Shown here one piece after another: positions 52,982 to 61,125 of a stretch of DNA of 64,000 nucleotides. The stretch's first letter is position 1; each line of letters begins with the position of its first letter. The stretch is from NCBI RefSeq assembly GCF_020715685.1, contig NZ_CP085840.1, forward strand, positions 1,488,001-1,552,000, in the 5' to 3' direction. The translations under genes were made by a program, and so were the position numbers. The notes under the pieces were generated by a model. It did not search any database and had not been told where the DNA came from. It saw nothing but the letters and a program-made list of their open reading frames with translations. The DNA is from Dermatobacter hominis. GTDB lineage: Bacteria; Actinomycetota; Acidimicrobiia; Acidimicrobiales; Microtrichaceae.

Positions 52982-53719
52982 TCAGCGGATCAGCAGCGAG
53001 GCGAGCAGGGCGACGATGACGGAGTTGTAGAGGAACGTCAGGATCGTGTGGAGGTTCACCACACGTCGCATCGACGGCTGCGTGATGTTCACGTCGGTGG
53101 CGCCGAACGTGGTGCTCACCGCGATCGAGAAGTAGAGGTAGTCCCCGTACGCACCGGTGCGGTCGCCCGGGAAGTCGAGGCTCGGCACCGCCAGGTCCTT
53201 CTGCGCGTAGTGCAGCGTGTACGAGACGATCGACAGGGCCCAGCAGCACAGCAGGATGCTGAGCGTGAGCGGGACGAGGACCCACGGGTTGATCTGCACG
53301 GCGCGCAGGTGGGGCACGACGAGCACGACGAAGAACGACACGACGGTCGCCTCGATCGCGAAGGTCGGGCCGTCGCCGTACGGGCTGACCCGCCGCCAGA
53401 ACGCGTTCTCCAGGTCGTCCCGGGCCTTCATCCGGGCCTTGAACTCGCGTGCGTCGACGCGGGCGAACGCACGGTGCGTGCGGAGCACGTAGACGACGCA
53501 GAAGACGTTCCAGCCGATCAGCACGAGCAGGAACTGACGACCCCGGCCCTGCAGCGCCTCGAGGTCGGTCGGCAGCAGGAACCCGAGGACGAGGGGCACG
53601 ACGACCGCCGCACCGGTCGCCCACATCGCCCGCCAGCCGTCCGAGCACGATCGCATCCCGCGGCGGTCCGGGAGCGGCTCGTCGTCGGCCGCCGGCGCGG
53701 AGGCGTCAGCGTCGCTCAC
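52982..53719 (-). CDS. DUF1345-like membrane protein
   Basis: Membrane protein of 245 residues with five to six helices. DYLYFSIAVSTTFGATDVNI resembles the pore-like segment of DUF1345 proteins and, distantly, of ion channels, and the final helix FLYNSVIVALLASLLIR is typical. Charged loop RMKARDDLENAFWRRVSPYG. Function unknown. The GTG at 53719 has no clear ribosome binding site; a longer upstream frame exists but is Arg-rich and unconvincing. Confidence 0.75.
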   Translation of the reverse strand: MSDADASAPAADDEPLPDRRGMRSCSDGWRAMWATGAAVVVPLVLGFLLPTDLEALQGRGRQFLLVLIGWNVFCVVYVLRTHRAFARVDAREFKARMKARDDLENAFWRRVSPYGDGPTFAIEATVVSFFVVLVVPHLRAVQINPWVLVPLTLSILLCCWALSIVSYTLHYAQKDLAVPSLDFPGDRTGAYGDYLYFSIAVSTTFGATDVNITQPSMRRVVNLHTILTFLYNSVIVALLASLLIR

Positions 53720-53790
53720 GGATCGACAGCATGGACCACGGACGGTGGTGCCCGGCGGATCCGAGGGCCGGCTCGCCCTACGGTGGCGTC

Positions 53791-53835
53791 GTGGCGGCAC
53801 CATCACCGCAGCAGCAGGTCGACGAGGTGCGCTGA
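53791..53835 (+). CDS. 14-codon leaderless mini-ORF, uncertain
   Basis: TACGGT at 53779-53784 ends 6 bases before a GTG that opens VAAPSPQQQVDEVR and a TGA. The spacing matches the leaderless genes of this window, but nothing is coupled to it; it lies between the DUF1345-like and SDR genes. It may be a remnant of a lost gene or chance. Confidence 0.25.
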   Translation: MAAPSPQQQVDEVR

Positions 53836-53849
53836 CCTGCCGCTCGCGC

Positions 53850-54776
53850 TCAGGCGGCGGGCAGGTCGAAGTGCACGCCGGTGAGCTCCTCGGACAGCTC
53901 CCAGAGGCGGCGGGCATCGTCGGGGTCCTCGGCCCGGCCCACCGGGCGGACGACCTTCGGGTGGCCCCGGTTCTGGCCCAGCCCGTCGGGCCCGATGAAC
54001 GTGCCGCCCTGCGCCGCCGGGTCGGTCGCGGCGTACAGCTCGCTGCGGGCCCCGGCCTCGGCCGATTGGGCCATCACGCGGTTGCCGACCGCCATCAGGC
54101 TCTTCATGATCCCGGTCGGGCCCGAGGTCTGGAGCTTGGTGGCCGCGTAGCCGGGGTGGGCGACGAGGCTCCTGATCGACGACCCCGCCGCACGCAGGCG
54201 TCGGTCGAGCTCGAGCCCGAAGAGCACGTTGGCGAACTTCGACTGCGAGTACCACCCGGTCGGGCTGTAGCCGCGCTCCCCCGTGAGGTCGTCGTAGTGG
54301 ATGCGTCCCGGCCGGTGCATGGTCGAGCTGACGGTGACGACGCGGGCATCGGCGCCGGCGTTCGAGGCGGCGACCAGGCGGTCGAGCAGGAGCCCGGTCA
54401 GCGCGAAGTGGCCGAGGTGGTTGGTCGCGAACTGCAGCTCGTGGCCCTGGGGCGACAGCGACCGGGGCGGCATCATCACGCCGGCGTTGTTGACGAGCAC
54501 GTCGAGCGGCCCCTCCAGCCCATCGGCGACGCGCCGCACGTCATCGAGGTCTGCGAGGTCCAGCAGGAGCAGCTCCAGGTCGGCGTCGCGCACGGTGCCG
54601 CGGACCTGGTCGATCGCCGCACGGCCCTTGCCCTCGTCGCGGGCGGTCATCAGGACCCGGGCGCCGTGGGCGGCGAGGGCACGCGCGGTCTCGAGGCCGA
54701 GGCCGCTGTTGGCGCCGGTCACGAGGACCGTCCGGCCGGTCTGGTCGGGGATGTCCGATTCGGTCCAGCGGCTCAC
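53850..54776 (-). CDS. Short-chain dehydrogenase/reductase
   Basis: NAD(P)-dependent oxidoreductase of 308 residues of the SDR family. The cofactor motif is VLVTGANSGLGLETA, followed by LDVLVNNAGVM, catalytic Ser in VVTVSSTMH and YxxxK in WYSQSKFAN. The sequence resembles retinol-dehydrogenase-like or protochlorophyllide-reductase-like SDRs of actinobacteria. GTG at 54776 follows GGGGAGGATG closely, a good ribosome binding site. The substrate is unknown. Confidence 0.93.
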   Translation of the reverse strand: MSRWTESDIPDQTGRTVLVTGANSGLGLETARALAAHGARVLMTARDEGKGRAAIDQVRGTVRDADLELLLLDLADLDDVRRVADGLEGPLDVLVNNAGVMMPPRSLSPQGHELQFATNHLGHFALTGLLLDRLVAASNAGADARVVTVSSTMHRPGRIHYDDLTGERGYSPTGWYSQSKFANVLFGLELDRRLRAAGSSIRSLVAHPGYAATKLQTSGPTGIMKSLMAVGNRVMAQSAEAGARSELYAATDPAAQGGTFIGPDGLGQNRGHPKVVRPVGRAEDPDDARRLWELSEELTGVHFDLPAA

Positions 54777-54885
54777 GGTGCATCCTCCCCGTCCGACCCG
54801 GCGCCTCGCCGGCACCAGAGGATCGCACACGCAGCCACGGCGGTCGCAGGACGCCCGACGCCGGACCGCAGGTCTGACGGACACG

Positions 54886-54899
54886 TATCGTGGTACGAT
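54886..54899 (+). promoter_or_regulatory. -10 element inside an inverted repeat upstream of the ClC gene
   Basis: TATCGT (54886-54891) ends 8 bases before the ATG at 54900. It forms an inverted repeat with ACGATA (54895-54900) around 3 bases, so a repressor bound here, possibly the co-encoded MarR protein, would cover the transcription start. Confidence 0.5.
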
Positions 54900-56138
54900 A
54901 TGTCTGTGAGAGGCGCCGTCGTCCGCATCCGCCAGGGCCTCGGCCCGCCGGTCATCGCCGTGGGCGTCGCCGGCGGCCTGCTCGGCGCGGCCTACGTGGG
55001 GGCGCTGCACCTCCTGCAGCGCGTGCTCGGACCCGAGCACCACTCCGGCGCCGTGCAGCTGGCCATCCTCACCGCCGTGGGCGGCGCCGTCGCCCTCATC
55101 ACCCACCTCGGCGGCGAGACCGGCAACGTCGAGCTGCTGGTCGACAACATCCACGTGCTGGGCGGGGCGGAGGACGTCACCGCGCTCCGATCGCTGATCC
55201 CCGCATCGCTGCTGTGCGTGTCGGCCGGCGCCGGGATGGGCCCCGAGGCCCCGCTCGTCCAGTCCACCGGCACCATCGGGACGGTCGTGGGCACGGGTCT
55301 CGGCCGCACGAGGGCGGACGTCCGCATCCTCACGATCACCGGGATGGCCGCCGGCTTCACCGTGCTGTTCGGCGCGCCGCTCGGCTCGGCCATCTTCGCC
55401 CTCGAGATCCTCCACCGCCGTGGCCTCCAGTACTACGAGGCGCTCCTACCGGCCGTGGTCGGGTCGCTGTGCGGGTACGCGGTCTACCTGGGCCTCAGCG
55501 GGCTCGGCGTCGAACCCGTGTGGCGGTTCCCGACCGTCGGGACCCTGCACGTGGGCGACCTGGCGGTCGCCGTCGTGATCGGCGCCCTGGGGGCAGCGGG
55601 CGCTGCGCTGTTCGCGGCGACGACGAGGGCGCTGCGCTGGACGGTCGCCCGGGTCCCCGTCGCGGGCCGGTACGTGCTCGGCGGTGTCGTGCTCGGCCTC
55701 CTCGGGTGGTGGTCGCCCTACGCGCTCACCTTCGGCGAAGGACAGCTCGGCGAGCTGCTCGACGCGCGGCTCGCAGGCGGGGCGCTGGCCGTCGCGGTCG
55801 TCGCGAAGCTGCTCGGCACGACCGTCACGCTGGCGGCGGGGTGGAAGGGCGGCTTCATCATCCCGCTGTTCTTCATGGGCGCGGCCGCCGGGCAGCTCGC
55901 GCACCAGGCGGTACCGGCGGTCAACCCCTCCGTGCTGATGGCGTGCGCGATGGTCGCCCTGTGCGTCGGCGTCACGAAGACGCCGATCGGCACGACCCTC
56001 GTCGTGACCGAGATGGCCGGGCTCCCCCTCCTCCCCGTGCTGCTGGTCGCCGCCGTCGCCGCGATGCTGACCAGCCCGGGCGTCACGCTGATCGAGACCC
56101 AGCGCGAGCGTGACGCCGTGCCAGCATCGGTGGGGTGA
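54900..56138 (+). CDS. ClC family chloride channel/transporter
   Basis: Membrane protein of 412 residues with about 10 to 11 helices. The anion-pathway segment reads GAGMGPEAPLVQ, equivalent to the GKEGP motif with the gating Glu kept; AGFTVLFGAPLGSAIFALE and GWKGGFIIPLFFMGAAAGQ are the other family signatures. It lacks the C-terminal CBS domains. ATG at 54900 is leaderless. Its TGA overlaps the MarR start (GTGA). Confidence 0.92.
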   Translation: MSVRGAVVRIRQGLGPPVIAVGVAGGLLGAAYVGALHLLQRVLGPEHHSGAVQLAILTAVGGAVALITHLGGETGNVELLVDNIHVLGGAEDVTALRSLIPASLLCVSAGAGMGPEAPLVQSTGTIGTVVGTGLGRTRADVRILTITGMAAGFTVLFGAPLGSAIFALEILHRRGLQYYEALLPAVVGSLCGYAVYLGLSGLGVEPVWRFPTVGTLHVGDLAVAVVIGALGAAGAALFAATTRALRWTVARVPVAGRYVLGGVVLGLLGWWSPYALTFGEGQLGELLDARLAGGALAVAVVAKLLGTTVTLAAGWKGGFIIPLFFMGAAAGQLAHQAVPAVNPSVLMACAMVALCVGVTKTPIGTTLVVTEMAGLPLLPVLLVAAVAAMLTSPGVTLIETQRERDAVPASVG

Positions 56139-56545
56139 CCGACCGGCCGCTCTCCGAACGCGACTACCGGGCGCTGGCCAGGTTCCGCCACGCGCTGCGG
56201 GTGTTCCTCCGCTTCTCCGAGGACGCGGCCCGATCGGCGGGGATCACGCCGGCGCAGCACCAGCTCCTCCTCGCGATCAAGGGGTGGGGGGGCGACGGCG
56301 ACCCGACGATCGCCGACCTGGCCGAGGTGCTGCAGCTCCGCCACCACTCGACGGTCGAGCTGGTCCAGCGCGCCGCGGCCGCCGGCCTGGTCGCCACCGC
56401 GCCGGACCCGGCGGACCACCGGCGCCAGCTCGCCACGATCACCGATCGCGGCGAGGAGCTGCTGGCCGCCCTGTCGCTCCAGCACCGCGACGAGCTGCGC
56501 AGCTTCCGGAGCCAGATGAACGACGTGCTCGGCCAGCTCGACTGA
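56135..56545 (+). CDS. MarR family transcriptional regulator
   Basis: Winged-helix regulator of 136 residues. The recognition part is TIADLAEVLQLRHHSTVELVQRA, followed by the wing DPADHRRQLATITDRGEELL. GTG at 56135 overlaps the ClC stop (GTGA), so the two are co-expressed. It may bind the inverted repeat at the ClC promoter or control the convergent MFS exporter; neither is shown by the sequence. Confidence 0.9.
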   Translation: MTDRPLSERDYRALARFRHALRVFLRFSEDAARSAGITPAQHQLLLAIKGWGGDGDPTIADLAEVLQLRHHSTVELVQRAAAAGLVATAPDPADHRRQLATITDRGEELLAALSLQHRDELRSFRSQMNDVLGQLD

Positions 56546-56569
56546 GCGACGTCGGGTGGCGCGCCCGGG

Positions 56570-58168
56570 CTAGCCGAGGTCGAGACCGCCGAGGTCGGCC
56601 GAAGGCCTGACGTCGGGCAGGCGGACCATGCGGAACGAGTTGACGGTCCCGAGCAGCGCGGCGAGCACCGGCACGAGCAGCGCGACCTGCAGCGAGATGT
56701 CGCGGGCGTCGTCGTTGATCGTCAGGACCTCCTCCTCCACCGCGGGCGGCTGGTCGGTGATGAGCGCGTCGAGCTGCGTGCGGCTCATCACCTCGGCGTC
56801 GTGCTCGAGCGCCTCGGCGATGAGCTGCTGCTCGCGGGCAGGGATGGCGTCGTTGCCCACGACCATGTCGGTGAACGCGAAGGACAGCGTTGCGAGCATG
56901 ATCCCTCCGGCGAAGGCCAGGCCGAACGAGAGGCCGAAGTTGCCGGCTGCCGAGTTCACCCCGGCCGCCTCGCTCACCCGGTCCTCCTCGACCGGGGCGA
57001 GCGTGTAGGCGTTCAGCTGCGACACCAGCAGGCCCAGCCCGGTGCCCGCCACCACGAGCGGGAGCACGAGCCACCACCCGCTGTCGATCCTCGGCACGAG
57101 CGGGATGATCGCCCCGAGCCCGACGACGGTGGTCACGAAGCCGATGCGGATGATGCTCGCCGGGCGTCGATCGCCGGCCCGACGCCCGGCGAGGAGCGCG
57201 GCGCCGAACATGCTCAGCGACAGCGGCGCCAGCGACAGCCCGGCCTTCATGGCGTCGTACTCGAGCGTCATCTGCAGGAAGAGCGGCAGGGCGATCATGG
57301 CGCCGCCCAACGTGATCTGCTGCAGCATCTGACCGGTGACGCCGGCGGTGAAGTTCGGGTGGCGGAACAGGTCGGGGTCGATCAGCGCCGGACGGTCGCT
57401 GCGCCGGGCCCGCACCAGCCACATCGCGAGGCCGGCGAGCGAGGCCGCGCCGACCGCGAGCGTGATGCCGACCGCCTCGGCCCCCTCCTGCCACAGGAGG
57501 ATGCCGAGCACGACCCCGCCCATCCCGAGCACCGACAGGACCGCACCGGGCACGTCGATGCTGCGGTCGCCGGTGAAGGGGACGTCGTGGATCAGGCCGA
57601 TCTGGCTGAGCACCACGGCGATGATCACGACCTCAAGCGCGAAGCCGACCCGCCACGACAGGTACGTGGTGACGAAGCCCCCGAGGAGCGGCCCGACCGC
57701 CGCGGCGATGGCGGCGGACGCGCCGACGAGCGCATAGGCCTGCCGCTGGGCCGGGCCGGTGAAGTTGCCGTGGATCAGGGACTGCATGGCCGGCAGCAGC
57801 AGCGATGCACCGAGGCCGCCGACGATCGCCCAGAACACGATGATCGCCGTGAGGCCCTGCGCCAGCACCATGGCCATCGCGCCGGTCGCGTACGCGCACA
57901 GCCCGATCACGTAGGCCCGCCTGCGGCCGATCAGGTCGCCGACCTTGCTGTTGATGAGGATGAACGCCGCGGAGACAAGGGCTTCGAGTGCGATCGCGGC
58001 CTGCACCCCGCTCGCCGTCGTGTCGAGGTCGCGGATCACCGCGGCGATCGACACGTTCATCAGCGAGGTGTCGACGACCAGCACGAACATGGCCATCGCG
58101 AGCAGGACGGCGAGGCGCCGCTGTCCCTGGCCCGCCTCCGACGGCTGCTCCGGTGCTGTCGCGCTCAC
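56570..58168 (-). CDS. MFS transporter, DHA2 (14-helix drug exporter) family
   Basis: Multidrug-type exporter of 532 residues with 14 helices. The family start VLVVDTSLMNVSIAAVIRDL and the loop motif KVGDLIGRRRAYVIG are clear. Motif C is GPLLGGFV. Typical of proton-driven export of lipophilic compounds. GTG at 58168 follows GAGGGGGACC, an adequate ribosome binding site. It is convergent to the MarR gene; the stop codons are 25 bp apart. Confidence 0.93.
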   Translation of the reverse strand: MSATAPEQPSEAGQGQRRLAVLLAMAMFVLVVDTSLMNVSIAAVIRDLDTTASGVQAAIALEALVSAAFILINSKVGDLIGRRRAYVIGLCAYATGAMAMVLAQGLTAIIVFWAIVGGLGASLLLPAMQSLIHGNFTGPAQRQAYALVGASAAIAAAVGPLLGGFVTTYLSWRVGFALEVVIIAVVLSQIGLIHDVPFTGDRSIDVPGAVLSVLGMGGVVLGILLWQEGAEAVGITLAVGAASLAGLAMWLVRARRSDRPALIDPDLFRHPNFTAGVTGQMLQQITLGGAMIALPLFLQMTLEYDAMKAGLSLAPLSLSMFGAALLAGRRAGDRRPASIIRIGFVTTVVGLGAIIPLVPRIDSGWWLVLPLVVAGTGLGLLVSQLNAYTLAPVEEDRVSEAAGVNSAAGNFGLSFGLAFAGGIMLATLSFAFTDMVVGNDAIPAREQQLIAEALEHDAEVMSRTQLDALITDQPPAVEEEVLTINDDARDISLQVALLVPVLAALLGTVNSFRMVRLPDVRPSADLGGLDLG

Positions 58169-58281
58169 GGGTGGTCCCCCTCATTCCGGGAAGGGCACAT
58201 GTCGAGCGCCCGGGCGGGCGAACCGGTCGATCCCGGCGTGTGACCGGGTGACCGCGCTCCGAAGCGGGTGAGATTACCTGG

Positions 58282-58309
58282 TGACCGACGGTCAGCACGG
58301 CCGTACGCT
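58282..58309 (+). promoter_or_regulatory. Leaderless promoter with 13-bp palindrome, pilin-like operon
   Basis: TACGCT (58304-58309) ends 6 bases before the ATG at 58316. TGACCG-a-CGGTCA (58282-58294) lies just upstream, in the -35 region, and is a candidate operator. Confidence 0.55.
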
Positions 58310-58315
58310 CGGTCC

Positions 58316-59653
58316 ATGCTGGGGAGCAGAAGGCCGCGGGGCGCGGCCGGGATCACGCTGATCGAGGTCCTGATCGGGATCGTGATCGTCGGCCTGATCG
58401 CGGTCGCCATCTCCGCCATCAGCCTGACCGCGGTCATCACGATCAAGGACGACTCCCAGGAGCGCCAGCAGGAGGCCACGACCGCCCAGTGGTCCTCGCT
58501 CACCTTCGCTCGTGACGTCCAAGGGGCGTCGTCGTTGGTGTCCGCGTGCGGATCGGGCGGGACCCACCTGCTCACGCTCCAGGCGTCGGACAGCGCGGAG
58601 AAGGTCGAGTACCGCAGCGTGCCGACCGGAGCCGGCACGTTCGGGCTGACCCGCACGGTGTGCGGGTCGTCGGGCCGGACGGTCGTGGGCGACCTCCACA
58701 TCGCGCCCACCGTCACCTGCGCCCAGGCGGACGGCACCGCCGTCGCCTGCGCCCCGGGCACGGCCCCGCGGCGCATCACCCTCGCCATCTCCCGGACCTC
58801 GGCGTTCGCGTTCGAGCTCGACGGCGCACGGCGCCTCACCGACGGCAACAGCACCGCTCCCCCGCTCGAGGTGCCGACGTTCGTCTCGCTCGGCGGCGAC
58901 ACGCCGTTCGAGGCCGGCGGCACTAGCCAGCTGCAGGTCGTCGGCAACGCCCTGATCAACCGCCCGACCTCGGGCGCGGCGGCGGTCCGCCTGTCGGGCG
59001 GTCCCGCCAGCCCCGGCAACCCCGCGTCGTACCGACTGCGGGTCTCGGGCGACTTCGAGCTGCAGACCGGCGCCACGTGCGACGGGTGCCCGACCCGTTC
59101 GGACAAGCAGCCCGGCACCTACCAGACCCGGCTGCTCGACCCGCTGCGGTTCCTGCCGGTCCCCGACCAGTCGACGATGTCCACCAGGACCAACTGCCCG
59201 GTGCAGAGCGGCGTGCGCATCTGCGAGCCGGGCATCTACCCGACCGAGTTCCCGCCCGCGGTCGGCGGCGGCGGCGTCAAGGACTTCAAGCTCCTCCCCG
59301 GCATCTACGTGCTGCAAGCCGGGATGAAGGTGACCAACGGGTCGGTCGTCGGCTCCGACGTGCTCATCTACAACGAGACGGGCAACGTCAAGGTCACGGG
59401 GGCCGACATCGATCTGCGACCTCCCAGCACCGGCACCTACAGCGGGATCCTGTTCTTCCAGGCCCGGAGCAACTCCCAGGTGTTCGAGATCGTCGGCAAC
59501 GCGCAGCTCGCCTCGCTGACCGGGACGATCTACGCGCCGAGCTCGACGAACGTCGTGCTCGGCGGAGGCGGCGGCGAGCTGCGCGTCGGGCGCGTGATCG
59601 GCCAGAACCTCGAGACCTCGGGCGGAGGGACGGTGATCGTCGATGGCAGCTGA
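58316..59653 (+). CDS. Prepilin-type N-terminal methylation protein (pseudopilin)
   Basis: Exported pilin-like protein of 445 residues. The prepilin signal reads RGAAGITLIEVLIGIVIVG, with cleavage after Gly and Glu at position 5 of the mature chain. A long, beta-rich extracellular part follows, with Cys pairs (ACGSGG, RTVCGS, TCDGCPT, ICEPGIY). The last ~130 residues resemble a beta-helix or polymer-type domain (NGSVVGSDVLIYNETGNVKV). It has a leaderless ATG start. The next gene overlaps by 11 bp. Confidence 0.85.
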   Translation: MLGSRRPRGAAGITLIEVLIGIVIVGLIAVAISAISLTAVITIKDDSQERQQEATTAQWSSLTFARDVQGASSLVSACGSGGTHLLTLQASDSAEKVEYRSVPTGAGTFGLTRTVCGSSGRTVVGDLHIAPTVTCAQADGTAVACAPGTAPRRITLAISRTSAFAFELDGARRLTDGNSTAPPLEVPTFVSLGGDTPFEAGGTSQLQVVGNALINRPTSGAAAVRLSGGPASPGNPASYRLRVSGDFELQTGATCDGCPTRSDKQPGTYQTRLLDPLRFLPVPDQSTMSTRTNCPVQSGVRICEPGIYPTEFPPAVGGGGVKDFKLLPGIYVLQAGMKVTNGSVVGSDVLIYNETGNVKVTGADIDLRPPSTGTYSGILFFQARSNSQVFEIVGNAQLASLTGTIYAPSSTNVVLGGGGGELRVGRVIGQNLETSGGGTVIVDGS

Positions 59654-60107
59654 CGTCCCACGCCGGCGCTCCCAGCGCGGCGAATCGCTGATCGAGTCGC
59701 TCATCGCCATCGTCGTCCTGTCGCTCGTGGTCGGCGCCGCGTACGCCGGACTGCGGACGGCGCTGCGGGTCAGCTCCCAGCACAAGGAGACCGCCGTCGC
59801 CGAGACGATGCTCCGCACGGCGGCCGAGCGCCTGCAGGACCCGGCCTCCGCCTACGTGCCACGAGCCGGGTGCGGCGGCGTGCCCACCTACGGCGGGCTC
59901 CCGACGCGCCCGGGATACAAGCCGATCGAGGTGACGGTGCGGTTCTGGAACAAGCCGTCGACCGTGACCGTGCCCTCGCTCGACGTGGACTTCGCGGAGG
60001 CAGGGTCGTGCCCGGCGACCGACCCCGGTCTCCAGGCGATCGTGCTCAGCGTCGAGACGCCGTCCGGCCACGTCGAGCGGCTCGAGATCGTGAAGCGGGC
60101 GTCGTGA
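59643..60107 (+). CDS. Prepilin-type N-terminal methylation protein (short)
   Basis: Pilin-like protein of 154 residues. After MAADVPRRRSQRGESLIES comes the hydrophobic stretch LIAIVVLSLVVGAAYAGL, with the Gly-Glu-Ser site of a type IV prepilin. A small globular part has two Cys (AGCGGV, GSCPAT). It overlaps the previous pseudopilin gene by 11 bp and the next gene by 1 bp (TGATG), so the three are one unit. Confidence 0.82.
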   Translation: MAADVPRRRSQRGESLIESLIAIVVLSLVVGAAYAGLRTALRVSSQHKETAVAETMLRTAAERLQDPASAYVPRAGCGGVPTYGGLPTRPGYKPIEVTVRFWNKPSTVTVPSLDVDFAEAGSCPATDPGLQAIVLSVETPSGHVERLEIVKRAS

Positions 60108-61069
60108 TGCTTCGTCGCCGCCGCCCGGGCCAGTCGGGAGCATCCCTCGTCCTCGTGCTGGCCGTCGTCACCTTCCTCGGCATCCTCGTGCCGGCCATCC
60201 TCGGCCTGGTCGCGCTCGGCCCCCGCATCACGAAGCCGGTCGTCGACGACCGGCGCGAGCTCTACGCCGCGAGCAGCGCGATCGACGCCGCGGTCGAGCT
60301 CGGTCGCACCAACCCCGACGTCGCGGTGCCCGGCGGGCCGTGCCCGACCCAGGTGCTCGACATCGACGGGCTCGAGGTCACCGTCGCCTGCCAGCAGCAC
60401 GCCTTCCCCGACGACGGCTGCCTGTACCTCGACCGCTTCGTGACCTACACCGCCGAGGTGCGCAAGCCTGGCGAGGCGCCCGTCATCGCCCGCACGGGTG
60501 CCGAGGTGGCCTACCGCTTCCACCTCGACTCTGACCCCACGGTCGAGGTCCGCCAGTGGGATCCGAACGCGACGGGACCGGTGTCCACCACGACGCTGCC
60601 GAGGTGCAGCACCGCGTCGACAACGACCACGTCGACCACCACGACCACCACCGCGCCGACCACGACGACGACGGCATCGACCACCACGATCCCGCCCACG
60701 ACCACCGTGGCACCGAGCTCCGCGGTGTACGCGAAGTGGCTGGCGGCGACGACGGAGACCCCCGGCGGCGACTGGCGCGCCGTCGCGCCCATGTCGGTCA
60801 CCCGTGACGGCGGCATCCCGGTCGACGGCGCCGTCGTGAAGGTCGCGGTCGAGTACCAAGTCACCGGCTCCTCCACGTGGGTGCGGGACGCCGACATCAC
60901 CGGCGACGCGACGGTGACCGGATCGGTGACCTTCCACTCCCGCGCGTACAAGCGCACGGGCGCCAACCGCGTCACGGCGGTGCGCTTCACCACCGTCTCT
61001 GTCACCGCACCCGGCCTCGTCTGGCAATCGGCGACGAACCCCGTGGCGGTCGTGATCGCTGCTCCCTGA
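60107..61069 (+). CDS. PilX-like exported protein with Thr-rich linker
   Basis: Protein of 320 residues. The N-terminus RRRRPGQSGASLVLVLAVVTFLGIL looks like the membrane segment of PilX-type minor-pilin proteins (no processed Glu). Then a Cys-containing domain, a Thr-rich linker of about 35 residues (60610-60720), and a C-terminal beta-sandwich-like domain (VYAKWLAATTETP onward, AVEYQVTGSSTWV). The linker resembles those in other exported proteins of this window. Confidence 0.75.
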   Translation: MLRRRRPGQSGASLVLVLAVVTFLGILVPAILGLVALGPRITKPVVDDRRELYAASSAIDAAVELGRTNPDVAVPGGPCPTQVLDIDGLEVTVACQQHAFPDDGCLYLDRFVTYTAEVRKPGEAPVIARTGAEVAYRFHLDSDPTVEVRQWDPNATGPVSTTTLPRCSTASTTTTSTTTTTTAPTTTTTASTTTIPPTTTVAPSSAVYAKWLAATTETPGGDWRAVAPMSVTRDGGIPVDGAVVKVAVEYQVTGSSTWVRDADITGDATVTGSVTFHSRAYKRTGANRVTAVRFTTVSVTAPGLVWQSATNPVAVVIAAP

Positions 61070-61113
61070 CCGGACCGGCGGACGCCGTCCGTCGCGGGCA
61101 CGGCGACCGGTCC

Positions 61114-61119
61114 TAGCGT
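61114..61119 (+). promoter_or_regulatory. -10 element TAGCGT, leaderless promoter
   Basis: TAGCGT ends 6 bases before the ATG at 61126; no ribosome binding site precedes it. Confidence 0.6.
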
Positions 61120-61125
61120 CCTGAC

